Shown: positions 42,548-51,474, numbered from the stretch's first letter. The stretch is DNA of 64,000 nt from Streptomyces caniferus (GCF_009811555.1 NZ_BLIN01000007.1:1-64000), one strand, 5' to 3'. Numbers and translations are program-made. Notes: generated from the letters alone by a model not told the origin.

Positions 42548-42637
42548 GGCGATCTCCTTCGTGGAAAGGGGCGGTGGCCCGGCGTGGAGCCGGGCCACCC
42601 TTGGCGGGTCAGGGCTTTGAGCTGCTGCTTTGTGGTT

Positions 42638-42829
42638 TCAGCCGCACTCGGGGCAGCGCCCGACGTGGCCGCTGAGAGCCCGGGCCATCCGCGCCTTCGC
42701 CGATGCGGCGTGCTTCGCGCTGGACTTGGCCGCCGGCCGCCCGGCATGGCGCTTTGAGTGAGCGGTCAGGAAACCGATCTCCCGCTCGTACTCATCGCGG
42801 AGAGCAGCGAATCGGGGGCAGGTCTTCAT
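42638..42829 (-). CDS. Very small Cys-containing protein
   Basis: A 63-residue protein whose ATG overlaps the stop of the large membrane protein gene (ATGA) and has GGAG upstream. It starts KTCPRFAALRDEYEREIGF, has a basic Ala/Lys middle (AKSSAKHAASAKARMARAL) and ends in CPECG. Three Cys and a His could bind zinc. Function is unknown. Confidence 0.55.
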   Translation of the reverse strand: MKTCPRFAALRDEYEREIGFLTAHSKRHAGRPAAKSSAKHAASAKARMARALSGHVGRCPECG

Positions 42830-44466
42830 CGGGTGGTGCTCCTTGCTGTCGTGCTCGTCTCGCTGCGCAGTTGCTGCAGGACGAGGCTCAGTCGGTCATT
42901 CCGGCCACCCACGAGGCCCTCGCGCCGGAGGATCTCCCGCAGCTGGACCCGGGTTACCGTCTCGTTGCCGTCCCGGTCGAGCAGGGGCGGGACGTGGGGG
43001 CGGAGCTGCTGGACGAGTTGCTCCACGGTTTGCTCCGGCCCGCGCGGAGGACGCTGCGTCTGCGGACTGTGGGACCGGCTACCACGGGTTGTGGTCCTGG
43101 GGGTCGGCTTCCGCCGGAGGGGCACCTTGTGTCCCTGGTCCCCGGTCCCGGTGTTGGTCTCCGGTCCCGGGTCCCCGGTGGGCGTGGTCCCGGCGTGGTC
43201 CCCGGTCCCGACCTGGTCCCCAGTCCCGGTGTTGGTCCCCGGTCCCGGGTCCCCGGTGGGCGTGGTCCCGGCGTGGTCCCCGGTCCCGACCTGGTCCCCA
43301 GTCCCGGTGTTGGTCCCCGGTCCCGGGTCCCCGGTGGGCGTGGTCCCGGCGTGGTCCCCGGTCCCGACCTGGTCCCCAGTCCCGGTGTTGGTCCCCGGTC
43401 CCGGGTCCCCGGTGGGCGTGGTCCCGGCGTGGTCCCCGGCCCCGACCCGGTCCCCAGTCCCCGTGTGGTCCCCGGTCCCCGGTCCCCGGTGGGCGCGGTC
43501 CCCGCGTGGTCCCCGGCCACCGATCGATACGGTGTCACTGGGCGGGCTGCCGGTGGGGACCGTGGTGCGCTGGACCTTCGGTGAGGGGACCGTGGCGGCG
43601 GGCTTTTGGTCGTGGAGCGGGGACCAGGGGGAGGGCAGCGGGACCGTGGCGAGCGCGAGTGCGTGCCGGCGGGCGGCGAGCTGGTCGAGCAGCTCAGCGC
43701 GCTGGCGGGGGTCGGTGCCGACTCCTGCCCGTCCGATTGCCTTCGACAGCCGCCGCGTGAGTCCTCGGCCTCGCCAGCCTTGCTGCTGCTTGGGGGTGCG
43801 TTCGGCGAGGCGGACGACGAGGGCGACGGCGCGTGCCGTGGCGCGGTCTGCGGTGATCTGCGCAGCGTCGCGATCTCGCGCGGCGATGCCAAGGCGGGAC
43901 AGCAGTCGTTCGCGTGCCTCCCGCCCCAGGACGGCGAGCAGGCCGTGGGAGGCGGCGCCTGGGGTGCGCAGACGCAGTTCGATCCCCATCGCCTGATGCC
44001 AGAGCATCGCCGCCATGATCGGGCCGACGAAGGCGCGGACCGTACCGCCGATGGGGCCGCTCTCGGCGAAGGCAGGGACCACCTGCACGCCGGTGATGAC
44101 CCAGACCAGCGTCCCGGGCAGCCCGGGTGCCCCCTGGACCGCCAGATTCTGCCGGGCCATCAGCGCGGTGGCGAACAGTGCGAGTTCGGCTGCCGCGAAC
44201 ATGCCGATCCGCTCGCCGACGCCGGCCATGTCCAAGAAGTCGGCGGCGAACCGCCAGCTTGTGTCGGCAGAGTAAGCGGTGCATCCGACCGCAGCGAGAG
44301 CGGCGACCTTGACTGCCGGGCTGCCGAGACGATTCGGCGTACGCGCTTTCCGGCGGCGGGCTGCCCAGCCGGTCAGGGCCAGGGCGAGGGCGGCGACGGG
44401 AATGCCGATGGCGAGGAGGAGGGATGGGTCCGGGGCGGCACCGAGGGGCAGGTGGGTCAGGGTCAT
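42826..44466 (-). CDS. Membrane protein with 26-residue repeats and C-terminal helix domain
   Basis: A 546-residue protein. Residues 1-160 carry about five membrane helices (LLLAIGIPVAALALALTGWA, then FAAAELALFATALMA and LVWVITGVQVVPAF). Residues 170-270 are basic and helical, residues 310-440 are low-complexity with four copies of a 26-residue Gly/Asp/Thr/Pro unit, and the end (TVEQLVQQLRPHVPPLL, VTRVQLREILRREGL, NDRLSLVLQQLR) looks like a winged helix. This layout recalls spread-type and DUF2637-like membrane proteins of Streptomyces elements, but I cannot assign it firmly. The WhiB gene overlaps upstream. Confidence 0.55.
   Translation of the reverse strand: MTLTHLPLGAAPDPSLLLAIGIPVAALALALTGWAARRRKARTPNRLGSPAVKVAALAAVGCTAYSADTSWRFAADFLDMAGVGERIGMFAAAELALFATALMARQNLAVQGAPGLPGTLVWVITGVQVVPAFAESGPIGGTVRAFVGPIMAAMLWHQAMGIELRLRTPGAASHGLLAVLGREARERLLSRLGIAARDRDAAQITADRATARAVALVVRLAERTPKQQQGWRGRGLTRRLSKAIGRAGVGTDPRQRAELLDQLAARRHALALATVPLPSPWSPLHDQKPAATVPSPKVQRTTVPTGSPPSDTVSIGGRGPRGDRAHRGPGTGDHTGTGDRVGAGDHAGTTPTGDPGPGTNTGTGDQVGTGDHAGTTPTGDPGPGTNTGTGDQVGTGDHAGTTPTGDPGPGTNTGTGDQVGTGDHAGTTPTGDPGPETNTGTGDQGHKVPLRRKPTPRTTTRGSRSHSPQTQRPPRGPEQTVEQLVQQLRPHVPPLLDRDGNETVTRVQLREILRREGLVGGRNDRLSLVLQQLRSETSTTARSTTR
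43151..43462. repeat. Four tandem 78-bp repeats, in frame
   Basis: Units start at 43151, 43229, 43307 and 43385 and are nearly identical. On the minus strand each encodes the 26-residue block (GTGDQVGTGDHAGTTPTGDP plus GPGTNT). The near-perfect DNA identity points to recent expansion or ongoing copy-number change. A shorter, degenerate unit follows at the 43463-43510 end. Confidence 0.85.
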
Positions 44467-45104
44467 GCGGCCTTTCCGAGAGGGGCGCCCGTCGAGGGCG
44501 AGGTCACTGGGCCGGACACGGGCTGCTTCGTGTCGGGTTTGGTGGGCGTGGGTCGCCTGGTCGCCCGGGGGTTCTGCGCCCGCTTCTTCTTGCGGCGGGG
44601 CACGCCGAGGGTCCGGTCGCGGTCGAAGACCTTGAGGGCTGCTTGCCGCAGTAGGTCACGGGCGTGCTTGTGGCCGATCTGCAGGGCGGCGGCGAGCCGG
44701 TCGGTGTGCCAGCCCCGGACGTAGGCGTGGTTGATGACGACCTGGCGCTCGGACTCGGTCAGGTGCACGTCGCGTCCGTTGAAGAACGCGATCACGCGGC
44801 TGTAGTCGAGGCGTTGAGGTAGTCCGTCGTGCCAGGGGCGCCGCTCGGCTTCGGTCAGCCCGCCCCAGACGCCTTCCTTGAGGTCGTTCTCCAAGGCGTA
44901 GTTGAGGCAGTCGCGGCACACTGGGCACCAGCCGCACAGCTCCTTCGCCTCGGCGATGGCTTCGTGGTCCCGGGGGAGCGGGAAGAACACGGCGTCGGCA
45001 TCCTCGACGTCCATGCCGTGGCACGCTCCGCGGGTGTGCCAGCTGGTGTCGCTTATGCTGCGCAGGCTGGTGGCTGGCGCGTCGTGGGTGGTGATGTGGC
45101 GCAA
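44463..45104 (-). CDS. WhiB-like regulator with extra C-terminal HTH
   Basis: The TTG at 45104 follows GGAG, giving 213 residues. The iron-sulfur ligands fit C28, C57, C60 and C66 (GACHG; CGWCPVCRDC), followed by GVWGGLTEAERR, the WhiB turn. Unlike ordinary WhiB proteins of 80-130 residues, it goes on with a sigma-like or recombinase-like helix-turn-helix (LTESERQVVINHAYVRGWHTDRLAAAL) and a basic tail. It may sense redox state or bind sigma factor and DNA at once to control transfer genes. The stop overlaps the membrane protein gene. Confidence 0.8.
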   Translation of the reverse strand: MRHITTHDAPATSLRSISDTSWHTRGACHGMDVEDADAVFFPLPRDHEAIAEAKELCGWCPVCRDCLNYALENDLKEGVWGGLTEAERRPWHDGLPQRLDYSRVIAFFNGRDVHLTESERQVVINHAYVRGWHTDRLAAALQIGHKHARDLLRQAALKVFDRDRTLGVPRRKKKRAQNPRATRRPTPTKPDTKQPVSGPVTSPSTGAPLGKAA

Positions 45105-45260
45105 GGGGGGCTCCGATGTGATGCCGCGTCGGCCGGTCGGGTGCCGGTGGCGGATGGACGCGGTGTCGGGGGCCGGCTGCGGCGCAGGGCGGGCGCCGCA
45201 GCCGGGGGATGGTGTTGTCGCGTCGGGGCACCGGATGGGGTGCACCGACGGGGCGGTCGG

Positions 45261-45968
45261 TCAGGCCAGGGCGGGCTGGACCTGCTCGGTCTCCTGGGCC
45301 TGCCGGGCGGCGGCGAGGTCGAGGCGACCAGGGTGGGGGGTGACTCGTGGTGCGGTTCCGCGTGCGCCGCCGTCGGGGGCGACCCGGCGGCGGCGGCATG
45401 GCTCGCCGATCTGGGCCTGGCACCACTCGCACCTGACGCCGAGGGCATCGGGCTGGCCTTGGGCGACGGCGGCTTCGCGCGCCGCACGAGCGGGCCGGTA
45501 GGGCGCGAGGGCGACTCGGACCTCTGGCGGTATGCAGGAGCCGATCGCCTTCAGCCGCGCCTTCAGTTTGGGGTCCTTCTGGCCGCTGGTGATGGCTCGG
45601 TACTGCGCGGGCTGAGCGCTACCGGCCGCCACCGCGCGCCGGGTGCCTACCAGCTCGGCGGTCCAGGCCGCCTGGTCGTCAGGATCAGCCCCCGGCGTTG
45701 GGTCGGTGTGCCGGGCCAGCCGGTCGCGCCGGTAGCTCTCCCACGGGCGGGCGATGTCCGCAGGCAGGACCTGGTAGGGCGAGACCCTGATGTGCTGCCG
45801 GGCGGCGGCGCGGGCATCCCAGCCGTGCGGCGTGGTCATCGGCACGTCGCCGAGCAGCTCGTGCCACGTGGCGAGCTGGTCGCGGGCCTCGCCCTTGTCG
45901 GTGCGGATGGTGCGGGGGTCGAGTCGGCCGATGTAGGCCAACAGGGCGGCGAGTTCGCGGCGGTCCAT
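45261..45968 (-). CDS. Hypothetical protein with C-terminal zinc-binding motif
   Basis: The ATG at 45968 lies two bases after the upstream gene's stop, giving 235 residues. The N-terminal part begins MDRRELAALLAYIGRLDPRTI. The C-terminal part has VRCEWCQAQIGEPCRRRR with a later H, the Cys pattern of short zinc-finger proteins common on Streptomyces elements. It is probably DNA- or RNA-binding. It shares a transcript with the replication-initiator-like gene. Confidence 0.55.
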   Translation of the reverse strand: MDRRELAALLAYIGRLDPRTIRTDKGEARDQLATWHELLGDVPMTTPHGWDARAAARQHIRVSPYQVLPADIARPWESYRRDRLARHTDPTPGADPDDQAAWTAELVGTRRAVAAGSAQPAQYRAITSGQKDPKLKARLKAIGSCIPPEVRVALAPYRPARAAREAAVAQGQPDALGVRCEWCQAQIGEPCRRRRVAPDGGARGTAPRVTPHPGRLDLAAARQAQETEQVQPALA

Positions 45969-45970
45969 GG

Positions 45971-46855
45971 CTACTCCGATCCGGTCGGCTCGTCGAGGGC
46001 GGCGAGCAGGGCTGCGGTGTGGGCTTCGGCGCGGGTCATCCCGCTCGGCTGGGCGGGGCCGCTGCCGGGCACGGCGTAGAGCTGCGGGCCGCCTGGGGCG
46101 CGCTCTCTGGCGATCCAGGAGCGCCAGTCGGCAGCCCAGGCACCCGCCGACCGGGGCTTGAAGTCGGCACGGTGGGCACGCCACTTCGCGTCGGCGGCGG
46201 CGAGGCCCTCCTGGCCGAGGCGGTCGAGGTGGCCTTGCTGGCGGGCCCAGGTGTGGGTGGCTGGGTCGACCTGCCACTCGCTGGCCGGGGTGACGGCGGT
46301 ACCACTACTGCTGTACCTACGGTTCACCTTCGGTTCACTACGGTTCTGGGGACCGGTTTCCGGTACATCGCTGTGCCGGTTTCCGGTACGTCGCTGTGCC
46401 GGTTTCCGTCGCGAGGTACCGGATTCCGGACCTGCCGGATTCCGGACCGTGCCGGGGGATTCCGGTACCTCGCGGGGGCGGATTCCGTACCGCCGCAGAG
46501 CCGATATTCGGAGCGCCAGGCTGGCCTCGGGCTCGTCCGGCGACGAGTTGTCGCCGTCCTGCTCCCTCATGGCCTGGGCCATGGCCTTCGCGGCGAGGGG
46601 CAGGCGGTATACCGTGCTGCGCTGCGGGCCGACCAGGTCGTCCAGCTGCTCCAGTTCACCGCTGGCGAGCAGACGGTCGAGGGCTTCGCGCACGGTGGAC
46701 CGTGAGGCGTTTGTGCGCTTCTCCAGGCTGGTCAGGGAGGCCCAGGCGATGCACTGCTCGTCGGTCACTCGGTCGGCGAGCGACAGCAGGATCAGGCGCC
46801 CAGCTCCCTTGCTGGAGCTGTTCTCCCACACCCACTCGCGGGCGTCGCTGCTCAT
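45971..46855 (-). CDS. Replication-initiator-like winged-helix protein
   Basis: The ATG at 46855 gives 294 residues. Residues 1-90 form a winged helix with RLILLSLADRVTDEQCIAWASLTSLEKRTNASRSTVREALDRLLASGELEQL, the layout of lambda-O-like and plasmid replication initiators as well as some regulators. A low-complexity middle is encoded by iteron-like DNA repeats. The C-terminal part (TWARQQGHLDRLG, FKPRSAGAWAADWRSWIARE) resembles the end of phage replication proteins. An internal repeat array in the initiator gene is also the arrangement of lambda O. Not proven; a plain regulator is the alternative. Confidence 0.5.
   Translation of the reverse strand: MSSDAREWVWENSSSKGAGRLILLSLADRVTDEQCIAWASLTSLEKRTNASRSTVREALDRLLASGELEQLDDLVGPQRSTVYRLPLAAKAMAQAMREQDGDNSSPDEPEASLALRISALRRYGIRPREVPESPGTVRNPAGPESGTSRRKPAQRRTGNRHSDVPETGPQNRSEPKVNRRYSSSGTAVTPASEWQVDPATHTWARQQGHLDRLGQEGLAAADAKWRAHRADFKPRSAGAWAADWRSWIARERAPGGPQLYAVPGSGPAQPSGMTRAEAHTAALLAALDEPTGSE
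46353..46469. repeat. Iteron-like direct repeats inside the initiator-like gene
   Basis: Six units begin with CCGGTTTCCGG or CCGGATTCCGG or close variants at 46353, 46376, 46399, 46419, 46435 and 46452. The first two are 23 bp long and differ at one base. The encoded protein is not repetitive in the same way, so selection appears to act on the DNA. This is a candidate replication origin or autoregulatory site. Confidence 0.6.
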
Positions 46856-47512
46856 CGGCCGCTCCCGCTCATGGGGCGGGGCCGACGGTTCGCCGAGGCC
46901 GTGCTGGGGTGCTCCGGCGCGAAGCAAAGTGGCGCCGAGATGAAGGTTTCTGCCGCGCAGGCCAGGTGGGATGGCCCTTTGCGCTGGGCAGGAGGCATGC
47001 AACAATCCCCTTGCGTGTTGCCACGCTGACGCGCCCGGTGGAATGGGATCAGCGTGGTGATGGTGGGCAATCTCCGCCCTTGCCGGGGCGGGTTATGCCG
47101 TTAAGCGTTCGGCGTCCGGGAGTTCCCGCTCTCGGGCGCCGCCGCTGTATGCGGACCTTAAGACGTCTGTCGGTACCTGCCGTGCTCCTCGCATTCGTGC
47201 TGCCGGGCGGGGCGCCCGGGGATGACGAACATACGCACGGGACCGTGTCAAGATCCAGAGTTGGTTCTTAATCTCTGTACTAGTTGCAGAGCGTGAGGAG
47301 CGGAATGCAACGTGTTCTTCCGTTCATGCTCGATGGGCTCGGTCCGGTCGGCGGGCGCGATCAGCCAGTAGGCTGAGGCGAAAAACGCCAAGACGGATGC
47401 CGAAGCAGCCCCCTCACCTGCCGTGATGCACAAAACCTACGCTAGGTGGGCCTGTGCATCAAGCGCGGGTAGACTGTCCCCGTCGATGGCCGCGATCCAG
47501 AAGGAGAGTGCA
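46856..47512. promoter_or_regulatory. Divergent intergenic region
   Basis: The 657 bases between the initiator-like gene and the XRE regulator hold no supported gene. A 9-bp inverted repeat (CCACGCTGA at 47021-47029, TCAGCGTGG at 47049-47057) sits about 170 bases upstream of the initiator-like gene and may be an operator. Promoters for both directions are expected. It is also the right-hand limit of the recognisable conjugation genes. Confidence 0.4.
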
Positions 47513-48370
47513 GTGCCGGTTCGCCAATTCGATGGTCGGCGCGTCCTGGCCGCACGGCGAGCCGCGAAACTCCAGCGAAACGAACTGGGGCGCATGCTCG
47601 GCCTGAGCAAGGATTCGATCGGTGACTGGGAACGGTGCGACAGCGCCCCCTCCCCTGAGCGCCTACCGGCCCTCGCCGAGGCCCTAGGGCAAGACCTCAA
47701 TGTGCTCTTCCCACGACTCGGGCCGCCGGATCTAAAGGATCTGCGCTGCGACTCCGGACACACCCAGGCAGAGGCGGCGCGGGCCCTTGGCATCAGCCGT
47801 CTTCCCCTGAGCAACGCCGAGGCAGGTACCCGTCGGCTCAACGACGACTACGTCCAGCCCCTTGCCGACCTCTACCGGGTGGAGGTCGAAGTGCTGGAGG
47901 AAGCGCAGGAGAGATCCTTCGTCAAATCCGGCGCCCCCAAGCCAGAAGATCGGCCGCCTCAGACCCTCGGCGAGAAGATCACCAGCTTCCTTCAGCGCAA
48001 GCCGCTCTCAGACGGGGAAATCGCGGACGCAGTCAACACCGCAGCAGGCTTCCCTGCTGTCGATGCGGCGGGCATCTTGGCGCTGCGGACGGACAGCCAA
48101 GAGTCCGCAGAAGTCCAGGCCAGTCTGCCCCCCGACAGCCTTTTCGCGGGGCTGGGGGCGGCCTTCGGCGTCCAGCCGTGGTTTTTCGCGGACGGGGAAG
48201 AGGTCGAGCGACAGATCCTGGACCGGCTGGAGTTCCTGAGCCTCATGCGCAGCGAAGGCGTAAGCGTGGCTGCCCGCGGCGCCAGCGAGGGAGTCTCGGC
48301 TGCCATGCTGGCGACGCTCAGCGAGGTCCTTGTACGCCACGAGAGCGCACCCCGCCCCGAAGAGGGCTAG
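47513..48370 (+). CDS. XRE-family regulator with two HTH domains
   Basis: The GTG at 47513 has AAGGAG six bases upstream, giving 285 residues. The first HTH is at residues 8-58 (ARRAAKLQRNELGRMLGLSK, then DSIGDWE). The second, at 70-125, has HTQAEAARALGISRLPLSNAE. The remaining 160 residues are helical and would sense a partner or dimerise. It faces the convergent membrane protein and ImmA/IrrE-like peptidase genes, the classical partners of XRE repressors in phage-like and stress circuits. Confidence 0.75.
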   Translation: MPVRQFDGRRVLAARRAAKLQRNELGRMLGLSKDSIGDWERCDSAPSPERLPALAEALGQDLNVLFPRLGPPDLKDLRCDSGHTQAEAARALGISRLPLSNAEAGTRRLNDDYVQPLADLYRVEVEVLEEAQERSFVKSGAPKPEDRPPQTLGEKITSFLQRKPLSDGEIADAVNTAAGFPAVDAAGILALRTDSQESAEVQASLPPDSLFAGLGAAFGVQPWFFADGEEVERQILDRLEFLSLMRSEGVSVAARGASEGVSAAMLATLSEVLVRHESAPRPEEG

Positions 48371-48593
48371 CGTTCAGCTCGCGTCGGTCGACTCCAGGAG
48401 TGACTGAGCCCTCCGGCACGCCGTAGGCGCCCGAACAACGGGGCGCCGCAGCCTGGCCCTCGGCCCCCCCCGAAGCGAAGAGACCGAATCGCCCCGGCCT
48501 GTGACGGCCTCGGCTGATCGCCGGTCCTGGTGGCCACCCCGCCCGATCGAGTCCTGGCCAGATGGCCGTCGCAGCTCGGCATTCCGGTGCTGT

Positions 48594-49844
48594 TCAGGCT
48601 GAGTGCGCCTCACACCTGCCCTGCTGGTGCCAGCAGGGCATGCCAGCCTCGGCAAGCAGCTCCTCCGTCTCCTGCGGGCGGATTCTGGCGTAGACGGCCT
48701 GCACTCGACGCAGCCAGGCAGCCTCGCCGTTGGCAGTGCCGAACGGTTTCTCCGGCAGGGGCTCGGCCGGCGCCGTGGAGCGGCAGCCGCGGGTGGCAGA
48801 GGCAAGCGCGGCTTTGATCCAGTGAGCCTCGGCGGCCGGATCCGGGTCGGAGTGGCTGAAGGCTGCCTCTTCGGCGGCGGGCCACAGGTCGGGCGCTGCG
48901 TGGTGCCGTAGGCGATTGACGGCGTCGCCGATTTCCTGGATCCATCCGTCCAGCCGGACATCCAGAGGGGGAGTCAGGCGAGTCATTTCCCGGAGGCGGG
49001 TACCAGCCGGCTGGAAAGTGATATCGGGAAAGGTTTCGGTCAGCTCACGTCGAAGGGTGTGCAGGGACCACAATGACCGCCAGGTTCGCAGGCGGTCAGC
49101 CACTACGTTGGTGGTAGGAAGGCTCGCCCCAGTAGCGAACAGAGTCGCGGCCAGTACGTTGAACGCGTTTCCCAGGATCTCGACGGTGTGGTCGACGCTC
49201 GCGGGGGTGGGTATGAGCATCGCAATCCACATGTACGTCAGGCGTACTACTGCGTACAGGGTGTAGAGCCAGGTCGAGGCGGCGCCAAGGGCCAGTCCGA
49301 GGCGGAAGACTACTGTCTCAGCCCGGAAGGCGACATGCGTCCACTGGTAGGCGACGGTCCAGGCGGATGCCCCCAGGTAGAGGTAGTAGCAGGTCATGAA
49401 GGACGCCGCTCCCCATTCGCCGGCGTGATCGGCGGCAAAATCCGCGCTGGGCTGCCTCCGGTCAATGGCGAAGAAGAACAGCAATAGCATCGTTGGAACG
49501 ACAACGAGGATCGATCGCCTAGCGACCCGGGCAACCTTCCGCGAGATGGCGATGTGTGTCGGTGCGTCGTCTCCGGCGAGCGAGTAACTGGTCACGGAGT
49601 AGTTGAGCAGTGAGAGGCAAGCTGCAATGGAGACCAGATACTTGAACAACGCGTCGAAGTCGACTACGCCAAGCTGCCCCAGCGCTTCCCTGAATGGGGG
49701 GAAGCGGGTCCACAGCGAGGCGGCGAAGCCAGCACTGCAGCCCCAAAGCGTGCGACGGAGGGGATCCCCATACCGGACACCCGGCAAACGCCACATCGCC
49801 ACGGTGGTCATCGCTACGGAAACGGCGAGAATCAGAAATTCCAA
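48594..49844 (-). CDS. Polytopic membrane protein, MAB_1171c-like
   Basis: A 416-residue protein with about seven membrane helices in the first 260 residues (MEFLILAVSVAMTTVAMW start; LVVVPTMLLLFFFAI; YAVVRLTYMWIAMLI) and a cytoplasmic C-terminal 150 residues. The layout fits the MAB_1171c putative transporter family, which in actinomycetes is regularly encoded next to ImmA/IrrE-type peptidases, as here. Nine bases separate the two genes. A receptor role, signalling to the peptidase, is as plausible as transport. Confidence 0.65.
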   Translation of the reverse strand: MEFLILAVSVAMTTVAMWRLPGVRYGDPLRRTLWGCSAGFAASLWTRFPPFREALGQLGVVDFDALFKYLVSIAACLSLLNYSVTSYSLAGDDAPTHIAISRKVARVARRSILVVVPTMLLLFFFAIDRRQPSADFAADHAGEWGAASFMTCYYLYLGASAWTVAYQWTHVAFRAETVVFRLGLALGAASTWLYTLYAVVRLTYMWIAMLIPTPASVDHTVEILGNAFNVLAATLFATGASLPTTNVVADRLRTWRSLWSLHTLRRELTETFPDITFQPAGTRLREMTRLTPPLDVRLDGWIQEIGDAVNRLRHHAAPDLWPAAEEAAFSHSDPDPAAEAHWIKAALASATRGCRSTAPAEPLPEKPFGTANGEAAWLRRVQAVYARIRPQETEELLAEAGMPCWHQQGRCEAHSA

Positions 49845-49853
49845 GGCAGGCCC

Positions 49854-50426
49854 CTACGGCAGGCGCTCACGCGGCGGTGCCAGCGGATGCGTGAGGCTTG
49901 CTTCCATCACGCTGATGAGATCGGTTCCGGGGGTTGCTCGCTTGCGTGCCAGCCGTTTGATGAGAGAGGCAGAAAACTCTGCCTGACGCTCCTCGTGACT
50001 GTCGTAATGCGCTCGCGCTTGGTGGATTACTGGGCCGCCCCTTCGAACATCGGCAAGGAATGCCTGGAACAGCGGGGGCAGGAGCTGCTCTTCCTCTTCC
50101 GGGGTAAGCGATTTGCCATGGCCGAACCACAGATGAGCTATCTCGTGGATGATCACGTGCTCAGTCTGATTGGGGGTGGGGCGTGGCCTGTAGAGGATGA
50201 ATGTCGAATTCAAGCGCTCTACGGTGACACGGAGCCCGCAAGCCGTCCGCATATCCCCGTGCGCATCCGACACGGGCACGAGGTGGATTTCGCCTCCGCG
50301 CACCGCTTCAATCTCGCCGACAAGCCCCAGGAGGCTGAAAGGTGAGGGGATGGGTAGGTCGGCCAGCTGACGTTCGCAACGCTTGCGTAGCAGACGCATC
50401 TCGCCGGTCAGGCGCAGGAGCCCCAT
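49854..50426 (-). CDS. ImmA/IrrE-type metallopeptidase
   Basis: From the ATG at 50426 (an alternative start at 50474 adds 16 residues) the protein has 190 residues. The zinc motif HEIAH is at residues 94-98, followed by WFGHG. Such enzymes cleave XRE-type repressors to switch on stress or mobile-element genes. The nearby XRE protein at 47513-48370 is the natural substrate candidate, and the adjacent membrane protein may supply the signal. Confidence 0.75.
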   Translation of the reverse strand: MGLLRLTGEMRLLRKRCERQLADLPIPSPFSLLGLVGEIEAVRGGEIHLVPVSDAHGDMRTACGLRVTVERLNSTFILYRPRPTPNQTEHVIIHEIAHLWFGHGKSLTPEEEEQLLPPLFQAFLADVRRGGPVIHQARAHYDSHEERQAEFSASLIKRLARKRATPGTDLISVMEASLTHPLAPPRERLP

Positions 50427-50823
50427 CACCGCACCTTTCAACTGATCTGAGCGCCACGCCGCCACGGCTTCCATGGCGGAACTTGCACAATGCCTTGAAA
50501 TCGAAGCCGGAATGTTGCGTTCCGCCTCGGGATGTGTCGGTGATCATAGAACACGCGGGTGAACCCGCTCGATGCGATCTCCCGTCGCGTCGTGCGGCGC
50601 CTGGGGGTCGATCGCCGGTCGCCTGGGGGGAGTTGGCGAGTCCGTGGCTCGTCGCGGATTCTTCGAGTGGCTGAAAATGTGCTCTACGCCTCACTCGATT
50701 CACGTGCCATCTACTTGCCTATGTAGGTGGTTTGTCGCCCTAAAATCTGATGTGGGAGGTGTCTACTGCTGGGCTAGACCGCCGCGTCGGTGGGGGGTGA
50801 GTTGCGAGGTATCGTCAATCACC
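50427..50823. promoter_or_regulatory. Divergent intergenic region
   Basis: About 400 bases between the peptidase and the HAD gene. I see no supported gene and no strong repeat or hairpin; it should contain the two divergent promoters. Confidence 0.35.
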
Positions 50824-51474
50824 ATGAAGTTTTCGGCCGAAGCGCTCTTGTTTGACAGCGACGAAACGCTCGTTTCGTCTATGAAGTCGGTTTTTCGTTG
50901 CTGGTTGCAATGGGCGGACGCTCATGGCCTCACGATCGCGGAGATCATGGAGGTTCAGCCGCACGGCAGACCAGCCGCAGCCATCGTGGCCGACCTTCTG
51001 CCGGCCGAAGAAGTAGCTTCGGCAGTGGCCCTCCTCGAACAGGCAGAGGTCGACGACGCCATCGCCGGAGGGGTTGTCCCCGTCCCTGGTTCGCGGGAGC
51101 TGTTGGCGTCGTTGCCGGTAGACCGCTGGGCTGTGGTTACTTCCGGCACGCGCAGGGTCGCCGACGCGCGCCTGGCAGCCGCAGGGGTGCGCGCGGCTCA
51201 CGTCGTCACGGTGGATGACATCACTCACCACAAGCCCGACCCGGAGCCGTTCCTTCTCGCGGCGCAGCGCTTGGGTGTCGACCCCAAGCGCTGCGTGGCG
51301 TTCGAGGACGCCCCGGCGGGGCTCGCGTCTGCGCGTGCGGCGGGGATGGCAACGGTGGCTGTCACAACGACCCATGACGCCAGCGCCCTTGACGCCGACG
51401 TGGTGATAGCGGACCTGTCGGCTGTCACCACGTGCGCCACTGATGCTGGCGTGGAGCTGACCATTGCCGTTTGA
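50824..51474 (+). CDS. HAD-superfamily sugar-phosphatase-like hydrolase
   Basis: The ATG at 50824 gives 216 residues. Motif I is LLFDSDETLV with D11 and D13, motif II VVTSGTRR, the motif III lysine in HHKPDPEPF, and motif IV AFEDAPAGLASA. The helical cap between motifs I and II and the overall pattern match the DOG-phosphatase/beta-phosphoglucomutase branch. The substrate is unknown. It is monocistronic and not clearly tied to the peptide locus that begins 350 bases further. Confidence 0.75.
   Translation: MKFSAEALLFDSDETLVSSMKSVFRCWLQWADAHGLTIAEIMEVQPHGRPAAAIVADLLPAEEVASAVALLEQAEVDDAIAGGVVPVPGSRELLASLPVDRWAVVTSGTRRVADARLAAAGVRAAHVVTVDDITHHKPDPEPFLLAAQRLGVDPKRCVAFEDAPAGLASARAAGMATVAVTTTHDASALDADVVIADLSAVTTCATDAGVELTIAV

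Noticed and set aside
43151..43462. CRISPR-like periodic repeats
   Set aside because: The units are 78 bp, directly adjacent without unique spacers, and in frame within a coding gene.
48617..48640. 24-bp palindrome as transcription terminator
   Set aside because: It lies inside the last codons of the membrane protein gene (HQQGRC), so it is at most a hairpin in the coding end; a terminator role is not supported.
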